From: Protopterus annectens
Lineage: Eukaryota; Chordata; Ceratodontiformes; Protopteridae
Direction: 5' to 3'
DNA: 64,000 nucleotides
NCBI RefSeq assembly: GCF_019279795.1
Contig: NC_056732.1
Location: 1,071,281,438 to 1,071,345,437 of the forward strand
The notes under the pieces are model-generated. The model did no database searches. It was not told where the DNA came from and saw only the letters and a list, made by a program, of their open reading frames with translations. Positions within the stretch are counted from its first letter, which is position 1. Each line of letters opens with the position of its first letter. Both the position numbers and the translations under genes were made by a program. Shown here one piece after another: positions 19,690-30,679 of this stretch.

Positions 19690-20189
19690 AACAAGCATTT
19701 AGTACAAGTTCTAATTTTTTTTTCAGTATTTAAGGATTATTGTTGCAGTGTTTCATTAATATTTTTTTCTTTATTTTATTCAGTGGTCACAAAGGGAACA
19801 GACACAGTTACATTCAGGGAATTATCTAAGCAAAGTTAAATAATCCTCCGGCATGACAACTTAAAACAGAGAGGTGATAAAGTCTATTTGGGAAATATTT
19901 TCGGTTTTGAGATCAAGATGGATATTGCCCTCTGATTACTGTTAATGGAATTCTGGAAAACAGCACCTTAAGGAGGCACAGCCAGGCTGGAAATAAGCCA
20001 GTGCAGTTACTCCACAAAAAGGTAAAATGACAAATGGAAGGGGGATGGAGGGACAGAAACTGAGGACGACTAGGACAGAAGCAAACATGAATCTATTGTT
20101 ATGGTTAATTACTTAACTTTCATATCCATTGTTCTTTCTTTTGTCCATCCTCAATAAATGGGACTAAGTCCCCAACTACCATAAATCTT

Positions 20190-20770
20190 GGGAGAACTCA
20201 CGGAAAGATATTCTGGATGATAGCTGGCCGAAAAGATGCTATGGACTTGGACTGCAAGTCCAATTTGCAATGGGCTATGAATGTATGACCATTAGACCAA
20301 GTATAAACTGCACAAATGTTATTAATTAGTACTGTGTAGAAAAAGACAGTTGAAGTAGCAATGGATCTAGCAGAATGAGCCTTAGGAGTACCAGGCAAAG
20401 GCAGCCCCTTCTCCTTATAAACATACAAAATGCACTCAGCCAACGTGAGAGAGTTACTTTTGGCGCTCCTTTAAACAATACTGACCTTTGTGGGAGACAA
20501 TGTGCCTGGACAGTCTTTCCCAAGAAATGCCCTCATCACAGATGGAAATCATCCACGCTCACTGTGGCCTGGTGGGAAGGAAGAACAAATGGTGAACACT
20601 GAGAGACTATCAATGAGTGCAGCCACCATTGTATATGGTTTATGCAAGTCCATGTGAGGGACACCGGAAAGTACATGGGTGGGTATCTCATTGACCACTG
20701 AACCACAAGGGTCTACTGTAATATTCAGCAAGGATCCGGTATAACATGCATGTAAATGTGGACAGACAGA
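20190..20770 (-). pseudogene. DIRS-like fragment: recombinase C-terminus fused to RT/RNase H piece
   Basis: The lower half (20198-20443) reads KAHSARSIATST, the HxxR block of the tyrosine recombinase, and ends with IASFRPAIIQNIFP. The upper half (20520-20760) matches the region between RT and RNase H of the element at 47-53 kb (compare the segment near 49560-49680). The parts that normally separate them are missing, so this is an internally deleted remnant. The family resembles the diverged DIRS at 47.1 kb rather than the one at 57 kb. Confidence 0.6.
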
Positions 20771-21300
20771 CTAAAGTAATGGCGGCTGTCACTGAGCTGA
20801 AAAGATGTAGAACAGACCTTGCTGGTGGTTTCTGATGGGAAAGTACAGCCATCGCCTTTGAATTAACTTTATTTGGGGTTAATCAGAGTCTCTTTAATTG
20901 ATGGTGTGTACCCAAGAAGAATGAATGCTGTAATTAAATCAAAAGGTGCTTCAACAAAGTATTAGTTTAAGGGTATCCACACTTACGCAACCAGCTTATT
21001 GTATGTTTTTTTATTTTTTATATTTATTTTTTCCCCTAACACATTTGTTTTTCAATTGAAACATACAGGTTATAGATCACATTAAAGGTGGGAAAAGTTT
21101 TGAAATGCCAAGCCCTTCAGAGCTTTCCTTCCAAAAAAAGAGGGCAAAGCTGAGCCCTGAAATCCTGCCAGCAAGAGAGGGAGGGTGAGCCTTGAAAGGA
21201 CAATGCCAGGAAGAACAAAAGTGAACACACCCTTGCATAAACAACACACCAAGAAACAAGGGGACTCGAGGGAGGGAGTGGCCACTGCAGAAGTGATCAT
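20771..21300. other. Unassigned DNA left of a DIRS remnant
   Basis: There is no recognisable gene. It could include the decayed left terminus of the DIRS fragment that follows, but I cannot match it to an inverted repeat. Confidence 0.3.
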
Positions 21301-21309
21301 CTTAACAGC

Positions 21310-22930
21310 TACAATTATGGTAAGTTTTACTTACACAACTGTACTATGTTCTTCACACTGAACACTGCTGCAGGAGCCTAAACTATATGGGTAGATTACT
21401 ATAGCTTTTAAATTCTGGGATGTGGAAGGGGGGGTCCAATAGTCCATAATGAATGGTCCTAGCAAAGACAGATTTAGACTTGGGGAAGGAATCAAGCTTA
21501 CAGAGGATTGTAAAAGTATGCCCAGAGGACTGCTTTTAGATACTTATAGAATCAAATCCTTTCCAAAAAGCCACAGATGAAGCCTTGGCCCTGGCAGAGT
21601 GGGCCTTAAACTTGCCCTGAATAGTTTTGTTGTAGCAAGTATAACCAATGGTAACAGCCTTAGACAACCATTTGGAAAGTCTGCTTTGACACAGGGTGTC
21701 CCTTCTTACCTTCACAAGAAAAAAACAATTAATCAGAAAGATTTAGTTCTGTCACGATAGTACCAGAGTTGTCTGTGGACATCCAATGTATAAAGTATCC
21801 TTTCTCACTCATTTTCAGATTCAGGAAAGAAAGAAAGAGAGAGATGGATAATTTGGCTTAAAGAAAACTTGGATAACATTTTAGGCATAAAAGGAGGATT
21901 AGTTCTCAAAAGAAACCCTGCCCCTGTGGAAAATGAGATAGAGTCGACTCATCACAAATGTTTGAAAATCAAATACCCTAACTGCAGAGGTCAGAACAAT
22001 CAGTAAAACTGTTTTCGTGGTAAGAACCTCAATCAGCCAGGCTAGTTGGTTCAAATGGAGCAAGTGTTAGATTCACTAACACAAAATTTAAGATCCCAAA
22101 GAGGGGGGGGGGGGGATCACTGGTTTCTTATGCAAAACCCCTTGCAAAAGAATTTGACATGAGTGCACTTGAAAGAGGAGGATCCATGAGCAGATATGCT
22201 GAAACGGCCAATAAATGAACTTTGACAGAGGTGCAAGGCAGGCCACAGAATATTAACTTACTCAAACATTGTAAAACCAGACAACTAGCCCTGAATGGGT
22301 ACTGGTTATGTTGCTTGCACCACCTACCAAAACACTTTTCCATCTGTTAATATATGATTTTCCAAAAGAAGAGAGAATCAGGGTTGCCTGTATAGAAGGC
22401 AATCACTACAATGATCTTAAGAGATTCAATCCAAATATTCAGAAGGACACTGGATATTTGTGGAAAGTGTGGAAAAGCACACAGGAACATTCCCGTCAAT
22501 GGAAAATAAATGGCATCTCTCTTCCTGGTCCTCTTGCATGGAGTCTTTCAGCAGAATCTTACTAGATGATTGTTAAGACAGGAGGCAAACAGATTTACTT
22601 GAACTCCACAGATGGATCAAATCTTGGAAGATGCCCTAATCTAGTTTCCATCTGTGAGGGTCTGCCCTTGTCCTGCTGAGTTGGTCTTCCACACAAACTA
22701 TGCCCTGATGGAATGAAGGATGCCTGCATACTGAGACTGTGAGATTCAAGCTATATCCCAAGCTGGCATGGCTAGTTTGCAGAGGAGCTAAGATCTGCCC
22801 CCCCGTTGGTTGTTGATGTACCAAATGACTGTGGGTACTATCTACAACAACTTGAAAAGGTCCTGGGCACCACTGATGATTCAGACAGTTGAGTGCCTTG
22901 ATCAGAGCAAGCATCTCTTTTACATTGCTC
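21310..22930 (-). mobile_element. DIRS-like remnant: RNase H/methylase-like region plus tyrosine recombinase
   Basis: From high to low: an RNase H tail with a damaged DNTTVMW-type block, LSRTRADPHRWKLD at about 22640-22680, and the following methylase-like region (22350-22560). The tyrosine recombinase then runs from about 22310 to 21480: VKVHLLAVSAYL, PLWDLKF, then KAHSARARASSVAF with the HxxR pair near 21590. Near 21330-21350 TACACAACTGTACTATG is the typical internal complementary region next to the recombinase end. The recombinase N-terminus is deleted. Stops are numerous, and a run of about 15 G lies near 22099. Confidence 0.65.
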
Positions 22931-23419
22931 AAATGGAGCAAGTATTAGCTTTGCTAACACAAAATTAACATTCCAAGGAGCAGCAAACAATTTCTGGAAG
23001 GTTTCTTATACAGTAGCACTTTCAAAAACATTTCATACGAGATTGCACTAAAAATGGGAATCCACGGACAGACATGCTGATATGGGCAATGAATGAACCT
23101 TGATACAGTAAGGCAAGCCACACAATAACAACCTGTACAAATAATGAAAAAAAAAAAAAAAGACAGTTGTTTCGTCTGCATCAAGTAGAAAATGTCCCAT
23201 TTGCGTATATGATTTTCGAGTAGTGGCTTTTACCTCCATTAGCACCTGCTGCACATCTTCAAAAAACTGCTTCCTAAAAGGTATTAAGACCCTATAATCC
23301 AGGCAGTCAGCTGAAGTTGTTTGGAGCGGAGATTTATCATCCCTGATTCGTGTGTGAGTAAACCCAGTATGTGAGGAAGCTTGTGGCAACTGTGCCAGCC
23401 AATTCCAAAAGAATGGAAA
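22931..23419 (-). pseudogene. Recombinase N-terminal part of an older DIRS, left of a younger insertion
   Basis: The complement reads DVQQVLMEVKATTRKSYTQM, the core-binding start of the DIRS recombinase, then a part with FAAPWNVNFVLAKL, matching TWDLNFVLEKL in other copies. The piece is homologous to 22051-22310, so two recombinase copies lie back to back. Its upstream continuation is found at 31954 and above, on the other side of the younger DIRS element. Confidence 0.6.
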
Positions 23420-23449
23420 AGGTACAGTTGTGTACACTTAACATGAATG

Positions 23450-23600
23450 GAGATGTTACAGTGTATACACTGTTGCAGTCCTGATAAGTCTTCCCTCCTC
23501 CTAGAACTGGCTGCTGCACCTGACTGACGTCAGTACGCTGGGATATAAGTGGAGTCCTCCTACGTCATTACCTTGGTTATTTTCTTGCCCTTTGCAGTTC
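23450..23600 (+). repeat. Left inverted terminal repeat of the DIRS element at 23.4 kb
   Basis: The segment with TGACTGACGTCAGTACG and GGATATAAGTGGAGTCC is matched in reverse by 31775-31890 (GGTGGACACAC, GACATCTGCC and TTATACCCCAGC on the plus strand). It holds a CRE-like octamer at 23525-23532 and a TATA-like ATATAAG at 23543-23549. Confidence 0.7.
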
Positions 23601-23839
23601 TGAGCCCCCCAATAGGAGATGCAGGTCAAGGCCAGAAGGATAGGGCAAAGATCCCTATGCAGATAGGAGCGGAGAGTAGGGATCCATGGCACGTGGAGCA
23701 ACAAGTGTAAGGTAGGGATACCTGGTAAATGAGAAAAAGTAATGGCCACCCTGTAGGCTATTGGGGGGGGGGACTGCAAATGTGAATACGCTTGAACATC
23801 TAACTGTACACAACTGTACTATTCCATGGGCCAAAACAT

Positions 23840-23985
23840 TCTGAAGAGTTTTACAGTGGCCACACAGTAGGGTAGCCGGCTATGGGTCTGGAGAGAAGAG
23901 AGGCAGGTGCCTGGCTACAAAATGGGCGGCATCAGTCACCAGCTTGGATTTGATGACAGGGTTAGGAGAGCCTAGAGAGCCAGAG
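23840..23985 (-). pseudogene. DIRS tyrosine recombinase, C-terminal end
   Basis: The complement reads VTDAAHFVARHLPLFS then AGYPTVWPL. It aligns with the recombinase end AATWSSVHTFTKHYHLPLYS in better copies. The catalytic Tyr region is damaged. It lies immediately next to the internal complementary region, as in the intact elements. Confidence 0.5.
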
Positions 23986-24601
23986 GTTCTCTAACTAGAG
24001 AGACAGGTAATAAGGAGGCAGGGTTCCATGTCAGATCATTTTTTTCTAGGACAAGGTTTAGGCAGCAAGATGGTATATGAGATGATCTGGGGGAACAGGA
24101 GTGCCCCTACTGGGGGGGGGGGGCAAAGGTAGGAGTGCGTGAAGGGAAGTAGGCTGAAATAGCTGTAACCTGAACCATACAGGATGAGTGAAAAAGGCCT
24201 AGAGGAAGAAGAGTAGGACTAGAAAACAGGAATCTTTGCCCTGCAGGGGTCCTGATAAAACAGTGCAGTGCAGTAAGCCTTCTTACTATGCTGCCCAGGT
24301 TATTTTAGAGCTAGGCCACCTGGCTTTTCCTAAGATGTCCTGCACAAGCTAATGCATAGAAGTGGGGGAGGGGGGAAGTGTTATCAGGATCATACTTGGA
24401 TCCCCTGAGTTCTGTCCCAGAAGTCAGTGCACTAGCACCTGAAGTCACAAAAACAGTTGCACCCCCCCCCCCCACACCTTTCAGACAGTAACCTTCCAGC
24501 TAATCAACAGAGGAAGAAGGTATGCTCCAAGCTTACACGGAAAGGGTTAGCAAGACGGCCAAGGAGAAGAAAGTACCAGAGCAGAATTGATCAAACTGGT
24601 G

Positions 24602-24889
24602 CTATAATGAATTCCAGCTGTTCTGTGACTTCTGGGCATTCTTGGGGAAAAGGACATTGTAATGAAATCCTAACTGAAAAGGATTACCCATGAGAATAGG
24701 AAGGTGTCTATAGCTCCACTGTGCATTTTTCCTGGTAATGAAGAGTTCCATCTGTGGGGTCCCCCATCCCTCAGCTATAATAAGAGGAATCTCCCAATGC
24801 AACTGCCGTTGTCTATAGGCTTCTGGATTTGTCTGCTTGTTGGTAGAGCACCCACTGGATGAACTGATCCCACTGGTGCCATCCCACAA
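24602..24889 (-). pseudogene. DIRS RNase H/methylase-like fragment (copy 1)
   Basis: The frame contains WGTPQMELFITRKNAQ, corresponding to WGCPDINLFASPLNCQ in the better element at 58.9 kb. The following block, with NPFQLGFHYNVLFPKN, replaces the usual YAFPP part. The same frame is at 27843-28130 in copy 2, with two or three substitutions. It lies where DIRS elements carry the region after RNase H. Confidence 0.5.
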
Positions 24890-26008
24890 GATTAGCTAGG
24901 GGGGGGACTGTAAATCTATCCCCAGAGTTAGATGGTGAGGGTAGGGATGGGTTTTTCCCCTAGATCTGTGAGCTGTATGTGAGTGTGTCATCTTCTGTGA
25001 CCACTAATAGCACCCTTGGGTTTGACTTCTGTCCTGGGTATTAGAGAGGCCCTTTGAGCTGATTAAAATTCCTACTGTTCAAGTGCTTATTCACGTCCTA
25101 TACATTAGTAACAGTTGAAAGAAAGTAACTGAAGCGGTCTTTGGAGCACTAGTATTTCAGATTGCTGTTAGAGTAGAAGGCTTGAGCCTTTTAGGTCAGA
25201 TACAAGCCTTTTCTGACTGAAGGAAGTTGTGGATGTGACCCCCTAACCATGGCTTGGGAAGCAGGGGGATGGAAGAGGCTAAAGAGGCAAAGCCAGCCAG
25301 AGTGAGGAGAAATTCCTGTCTGTAGGAAAATTTAATTTGTAAAAGATGAAGTTATGTCTCCCTGAGTCCATTACACAAGGCATGCTCTACTTTGGCTTTA
25401 CTGTACAAACTGCTTCTTTCTGGGGTCACCTGTTTTCGCCTTATCCAGGAAGAATGATCTTCTCATGAACAACTTGTATCCATCTACGTCTGCCTTCCAA
25501 ACTGCAAGGATTTGTGGCACATGCCTAGCCTGTCTGTAATGTACTGAACACTACTGGTCGGGGTGCGGGGGGGGGGGGGGCACCTTGCCTGGGGGCAAGA
25601 AGGTTAGAGTCCAAAGGGGTCCCAACCTAGAACCGAAGTTTCTGTTGAGATTAAGCTTTAGATTCTCGGTTCATAGCTGATTAATAGGCCAGTGTTCCTA
25701 ACAGGCCAATCTAAGCCTCCCCAATTCTGTTTCCCAAGTTGAGAAGAGGACTCTGTACCTTGTGTCTGTGAAACAAAACCTTAACCATTATGCCAAGTTG
25801 CAATCTCTGGAGAGCTGTGAAGCAACTCGGGTCTAAATCCTGCACCTTGCTAGTGCCTAATTGCTACATTACTGCCCAGGTGGGCATGGAAGTAGTCAAA
25901 AAGGACAAGGTGCAAATAGTTAATATCTGGACCTTGCTAATGGCCCAGTAATCTCAGCTAGAGCCCTACTGGGAACCAGCAAGAAGTGCGCTTTGAGGAC
26001 TGGGGTCC

Positions 26009-26890
26009 CTAAGGAAACCTTAGGGTAGGACATAGCTTAAGAAAGGTGAAGGCTGAAAACCCCTGCAAAGGACAGAGAGAAGTCCTATGACTGAAGAGAG
26101 AAAGGGCCACATTGTTTGAAAAGTGACATTCTCTCTCCCTCTTCTGGGGAAGGGAGGTAAGAAAGGGAGGGGTATATGGCATGAAAGGATCACTACTGCT
26201 CCCTCTCAGGGACCCGGGTAGAGAAGTCCCTGGTGATGGGGAAGATGAGTGGTCTTGGCTGAGTCCCTGATGCTGAGTGTGGCCCCTTTCCCTCTGGGCC
26301 TTCCCTTGGCTTGTTGTGGGTCTGGAAGGAAAGGTGCAGAGTTTGGTAGGGTAGTTTCTGCTTAAACGTGGGGGCTGCACCTGCACAAGGGATTTGTTTA
26401 TCTGCCTTGATTTAGCTCTGTCCTCCATCTCTTTGAGAATAGCTACTACATTAGGGCCAAAGACTGACTCCTTATCCAAAGAAGCATCCAAAAGTTTGGA
26501 CTTTACATGTTTCAGGAGGTCATGCTCTCTTAGCAATGCGTGCCTCCTAATGACAGACACAGTGGCTGCGGCCCTGCTGGCAGCCTGTAAAGCATCAAAC
26601 CCACAGTGCAAGGAATGGTTTATCACTTGTACGGGGAATTGCAAATGTCCATTAATTCGAGATAAAACCTTATTTTTAATGGTCAAAAGTTTCTGCTTCA
26701 TCTGTTCCAGCAGTAACTCTTGATGTTTTATTCAGTGGAACTGGCAGTTCAATGTCCTCATAGATAGTGTGGCAGAAGTGTATACTTTCTTGCCAAATCT
26801 TTCAAGGGCTCTATTCTCCATATTATTGGGTAGGGGATTCTTGGGTGTGCCAGTTCTTGAGTCCAGGACCAAAAATCTGTGGATTTGCTG
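26009..26890 (-). pseudogene. DIRS gag C-terminal region (copy 1)
   Basis: The complement reads ENRALERFGKKVYTSATLSMRTLNCQFH, in two parts with a stop after FH. Then come LHCGFDALQAASRAAATVSV, IRRHALLREHDLL, KLLDASLDKESVFG and MEDRAKS followed by VQVQPPRLSRN. It aligns block by block with the intact element regions at 43330-43900 and 60500-61060. The segment downstream of PPRLSRN is no longer DIRS-like. The role of this Gag region is not established; it is an ORF1 protein of the RNP. Confidence 0.7.
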
Positions 26891-26934
26891 AACGGTTATT
26901 AAAAAGGTGCTTATGTGAAACCATAACCCTTGCA

Positions 26935-27224
26935 GAAACTTACTTAGAGGCGGATCTCTGCTTGACTTGCAAAGCCATGTCTGACCTAGCTCTGTTAGAA
27001 ATGCTAAATCTAAAGAAATCCCAATCCCTCCACACCACACGCTCCAGAGACCTCAACCTCATTACTACAATCAACAGAACAAGCTGGAGGGACAGGTTCA
27101 TAACACAGAGACTGCACATGCTATGGAACAGACTTCCCATACATGTCAAACAGAGCTCCTCACTGGCCCTCTTCAAGAGAAATCTTGATGAGTGGATGGG
27201 AAATAGAAAATTCACACCAGGGAT
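26935..27224 (+). pseudogene. LINE RT 3' end, antisense inside DIRS gag (copy 1)
   Basis: The frame reads DLCLTCKAMSDLALLEML, then SRDLNLITTINRTSWRDRF and LWNRLPIHVKQSS, ending with KRNLDEWMGNR. It is the same family as 9960-10380. It stops abruptly at the tandem-duplication junction, where copy 2 continues into the LINE tail. Confidence 0.7.
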
Positions 27225-27228
27225 TTTT

Positions 27229-30200
27229 TTCTCTAACTAGAGAGACAGGTAATAAGGAGGCAGGGTTCCATGTCAGATAAATCTTTTCTAGGACAAGGTT
27301 TAGGCAGCAAGATGGTATATGAGATGATCTGGGGGAACAGGAGTGCCCCTACTGGGGGGGGGGGGGCAAAGGTAGGAGTGCGTGAAGGGAAGTAGGCTGA
27401 AATAGCTGTAACCTGAACCATACAGGATGAGTGAAAAAGGCCTAGAGGAAGAAGAGTAGGACTAGTAAACAGGAATCTTTGCCCTGCAGGGGTCCTGATA
27501 AAACAGTGCAGTGCAGTAAGCCTTCTTACTATGCTGCCCAGGTTATTTTAGAGCTAGGCCACCTGGCTTTTCCTAAGATGTCCTGCACAAGCTAATGCAT
27601 AGAAGTGGGGGAGGGGGGAAGTGTTATCAGGATCATACTTGGATCCCCTGAGTTCTGTCCCAGAAGTCAGTGCACTAGCACCTGAAGTCACAAAAACAGT
27701 TGCACCCCCCCCCCCCACCTTTCAGACAGTAACCTTCCAGCTAATCAACAGAAGAAGAATGTATGCTCCAAGCTTACATGGAAAGGGTTAGCAAGACGGC
27801 CAAGGAGAAGAAAGTACCAGAGCAGAATTGATCAAACTGGTGCTATAATGAATTCCAGCTGTTCTGTGACTTCTGGTCATTCTTGGGGAAAAGGACATTG
27901 TAATGAAATCCTAAATGAAAAGGATTACCCATGAGAATAGGAAGGTGTCTATAGCTCCACTGTGCATTTTTCCTGGTAATGAAGAGTTCCATCTGTGGGG
28001 TCCCCCATCCCTCAGCTATAATAAGAGGAATCTCCCAATGCAACTGCCGTTGTCTATAGGCTTCTGGATTTGTCTGCTTGTTGGTAGAGCACCCACTGGA
28101 TGAACTGAGCCCACTGGTGCCATCCCACAAGATTAGCTAGGGGGGGGGGGACTGTAAATCTATCCCCAGAGTTAGATGGTGAGGGTAGGGATGGGTTTTT
28201 CCCCTAGATCTGTGAGCTGTATGTGAGTGTGTCATCTTCTGTGACCACTAATAGCACCCTTGGGTTTGACTTCTGTCCTGGGTATTAGAGAGGCCCTTCT
28301 GTCCTGGGTATTAGAGAGGCCCTTTGAGCTGATTAAAGTTCCTACTGTTCAAGTGCTTATTCACGTCCTATACATTAGTAACAGTTGAAAGAAAGTAACT
28401 GAAGTGGTCTTTGGAGCACTAGTATTTCAGATTGCTGTTAGAGTAGAAGGCTTGAGCCTTTTAGGTCAGATACAAGCCTTTTCTGACTGAAGGAAGTTGT
28501 GGATGTGACCCCCTAACCATGGCTTGGGAAGCAGGGGGAAGGAAGAGGCTAAAGAGGCAAAGCCAGCCAGAGTGAGGAGAAATTCCTGTCTGTAGGAAAA
28601 TTTAATTTGTAAAAGATGAGGTTATGTCTCCCTGAGTCCATTACACAAGGCATGCTCTACTTTGGCTTTACTGTACAAACTGCTTCTTTCTGGGGTCACC
28701 TGTTTTCCCCTTATCAAGGAAGAATGATCTTCTCATGAACAACTTGTATCCATCTACGTCTGCCTTCCAAACTGCAAGGATTTGTGGCACATGCCTGGCC
28801 TGTCTGTAATGTACTGAACACTACTGGTCGGGGTGCGGGGGGGGGGGCACCTTGCCTGGGGGCAAGAAGGTTAGAGTCCAAAGGGGTCCCAACCTAGAAC
28901 CGAAGTTTCTGTTGAGATTAAGCTTTAGATTCTCGGTTCATAGCTGATTAATAGGCCAGTGTTCCTAACAGGCCAATCTAAGCCTCCCCAATTCTGTCTC
29001 CCAAGTTGAGAAGAGGACTCTGTACCTTGTGTCTGTGAAACAAAACCTTAACCATTACGCCAAGTTGCAATCTCTGGAGAGCTGTGAAGCAACTCGGGTC
29101 TAAATCCTGCACCTTGCTAGTGCCTAATTGCTACATTACTGCCCAGGTGGGCATGGAAGTAGTCAAAAAGGACAAGGTGCAAATAGTCAATATCTGGACC
29201 TTGCTAATGGCCCAGTAATCTCAGCTAGAGCCCTACTGGGAACCAGCAAGAAGTGCGCTTTGAGGACTGGGGTCCCTAAGGAAACCTTAGGGTAGGACAT
29301 AGCTTAAGAAAGGTGAAGGCTGAAAACCCCTGCAAAGGACAGAGAGAAGTCCTATGACTGAAGAGAGAAAGGGCCACATTGTTTGAAAAGTGACATTCTC
29401 TCTCCCTCTTCTGGGGAAGGGAGGTAAGAAAGGGAGGGGTATATGGCATGAAAGGATCACTACTGCTCCCTCTCAGGGACCCGGGTAGAGAAGTCCCTGG
29501 TGATGGGGAAGATGAGTGGTCTTGGCTGAGTCCCTGATGCTGAGTGTGGCCCCTTTCCCTCTGGGCCTTCCCTTGGCTTGTTGTGGGTCTGGAAGGAAAG
29601 GTGCAGAGTTTGGTAGGGTAGTTTCTGCTTAAACGTGGGGGCGGCACCTGCACAAGGGATTTGTTTATCTGCCTTGATTTAGCTCTGTCCTCCATCTCTG
29701 AGAATAGCTACTACATTAGGGCCAAAGAAGCATCCAAAAGTTTGGACTTTACATGTTCCAGGAGGTCATGCTCTCTTAGCAATGCGTGCCTCCTAATGAC
29801 AGACACAGTGGCTGCGGCCCTGCTGGCAGCCTGTAAAGCATCAAACCCACAGTGCAAGGAATGGTTTATCACTTGTAAGGGGAATTGCAAATGTCTATTA
29901 ATTTGAGATAAAACCTTATTTTTAATGGTCAAAAGTTTCTGCTTCATCTGTTCCAGCAGTAACTCTTGATGTTTTATTCAGTGGAACTGGCAGTTCAATG
30001 TCCTCATAGATAGTGTGGCAGAAGTGTATACGTTCTTGCCAAATCTTTCAAGGGCTCTATTCTCCATATTACTGGGTAGGGGATTCTTGGGTGTGCCAGT
30101 TCTTGAGTCCAGGACCAAAAAAATCTGTGGATTTGCTGAACGGTTATTAAAAAGGTGTTTATGTGAAACCATAACCCTTGTAGAAACTTACTTAGACGCG

Positions 30201-30472
30201 GATCTCTGCTTGACTTGCAAAGCCATGTCTGACCCAGCTCTGTTAGAAATGCTAAATCTAAAGAAATCCCAATCCCTCCACACCACACGCTCCAGAGACC
30301 TCAACCTCATTACCACAATCAACAGAACAAGCTGGAGGGACAGGTTCATAACACAGAGACTGCACATGCTATGGAATAGACTTCCCATACATGTCAAACA
30401 GAGCACCTCACTGGCTCTCTTCAAGAGAAATCTTGATGAGTGGATGGGAAATAGACAATTCACACCAGGGAT
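27229..30472. repeat. Tandem duplication of 3.24 kb, copy 2
   Basis: It is a near-copy of 23987-27224. Visible differences include an extra 31-bp repeat at about 28278-28320 (GTCCTGGGTATTAGAGAGGCC occurs twice), a deletion of about 18 bp near 29698-29725 in the gag part, and different G-run lengths. It ends where the LINE continues into CACTCCAGTAGC. Confidence 0.88.
29276..30174 (-). pseudogene. DIRS gag C-terminal region (copy 2)
   Basis: It has the same blocks as copy 1: SHKHLFNNRSANPQI, then ENRALERFGKNVYTSA, INHSLHCGFDALQ and MEDRAKSRQINKSL. A small deletion removes the DKESVFG part and splits the frame at about 29705. It shows that the duplicated unit belongs to the DIRS element, because SHKHLFNN continues the gag order before the LINE insertion. 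Confidence 0.68.
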
Positions 30473-30675
30473 CACTCCAGTAGCTCTCCTCGACAGAGGA
30501 ACTGGGAACTAAGTTTGGGTGGCACAATGCCGGGGTAATCCTATGGGCTATGCTTGTAAAGGCTCCAGGGCCATTGGCCTAGTACACACCTATGAACTAT
30601 CATATTTTCTGGGTGCAGGGGGAAATGGTGTATGGTCTGAAAGAGGATTCCAGAAACACATCAACTACCTCCAAA
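30175..30675 (+). mobile_element. CR1/L2-like LINE 3' end inserted in DIRS gag
   Basis: A 5'-truncated LINE copy reads ADLCLTCKAMSDPALLEML, then INRTSWRDRFITQRLHMLW and KRNLDEWMGNR, ending GITPVALLDRGTGN and a stop. A 3' tail follows with GGGTGGCACAATGCC and CATTGGCCTAGTACACACC. DIRS gag flanks it on both sides in the opposite orientation. This coding end is the best preserved of its family in the window. Confidence 0.75.
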
Positions 30676-30679
30676 ACTG

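Larger units (their letters stand above)
23987..27224. repeat. Tandem duplication of 3.24 kb, copy 1
   Basis: It begins TTCTCTAACTAGAGAGACAGG and ends within LINE sequence at CACACCAGGGAT. Copy 2 starts at 27229 with the same words and is nearly identical throughout. The differences I see are single substitutions, G-run lengths and small indels. The unit contains a DIRS RNase H/methylase-like piece, about 1 kb that I cannot assign, gag C-terminal sequence and an antisense LINE 3' end. Confidence 0.88.

Noticed and set aside
24602-24889. Host gene suggested by a conserved 95-residue frame present twice
   Set aside because: The two frames are the two copies of the tandem duplication, and the sequence aligns to the region after RNase H of DIRS elements.
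26394-26723. Plus-strand frame of 109 codons
   Set aside because: It is the antisense shadow of DIRS gag, which explains its openness.
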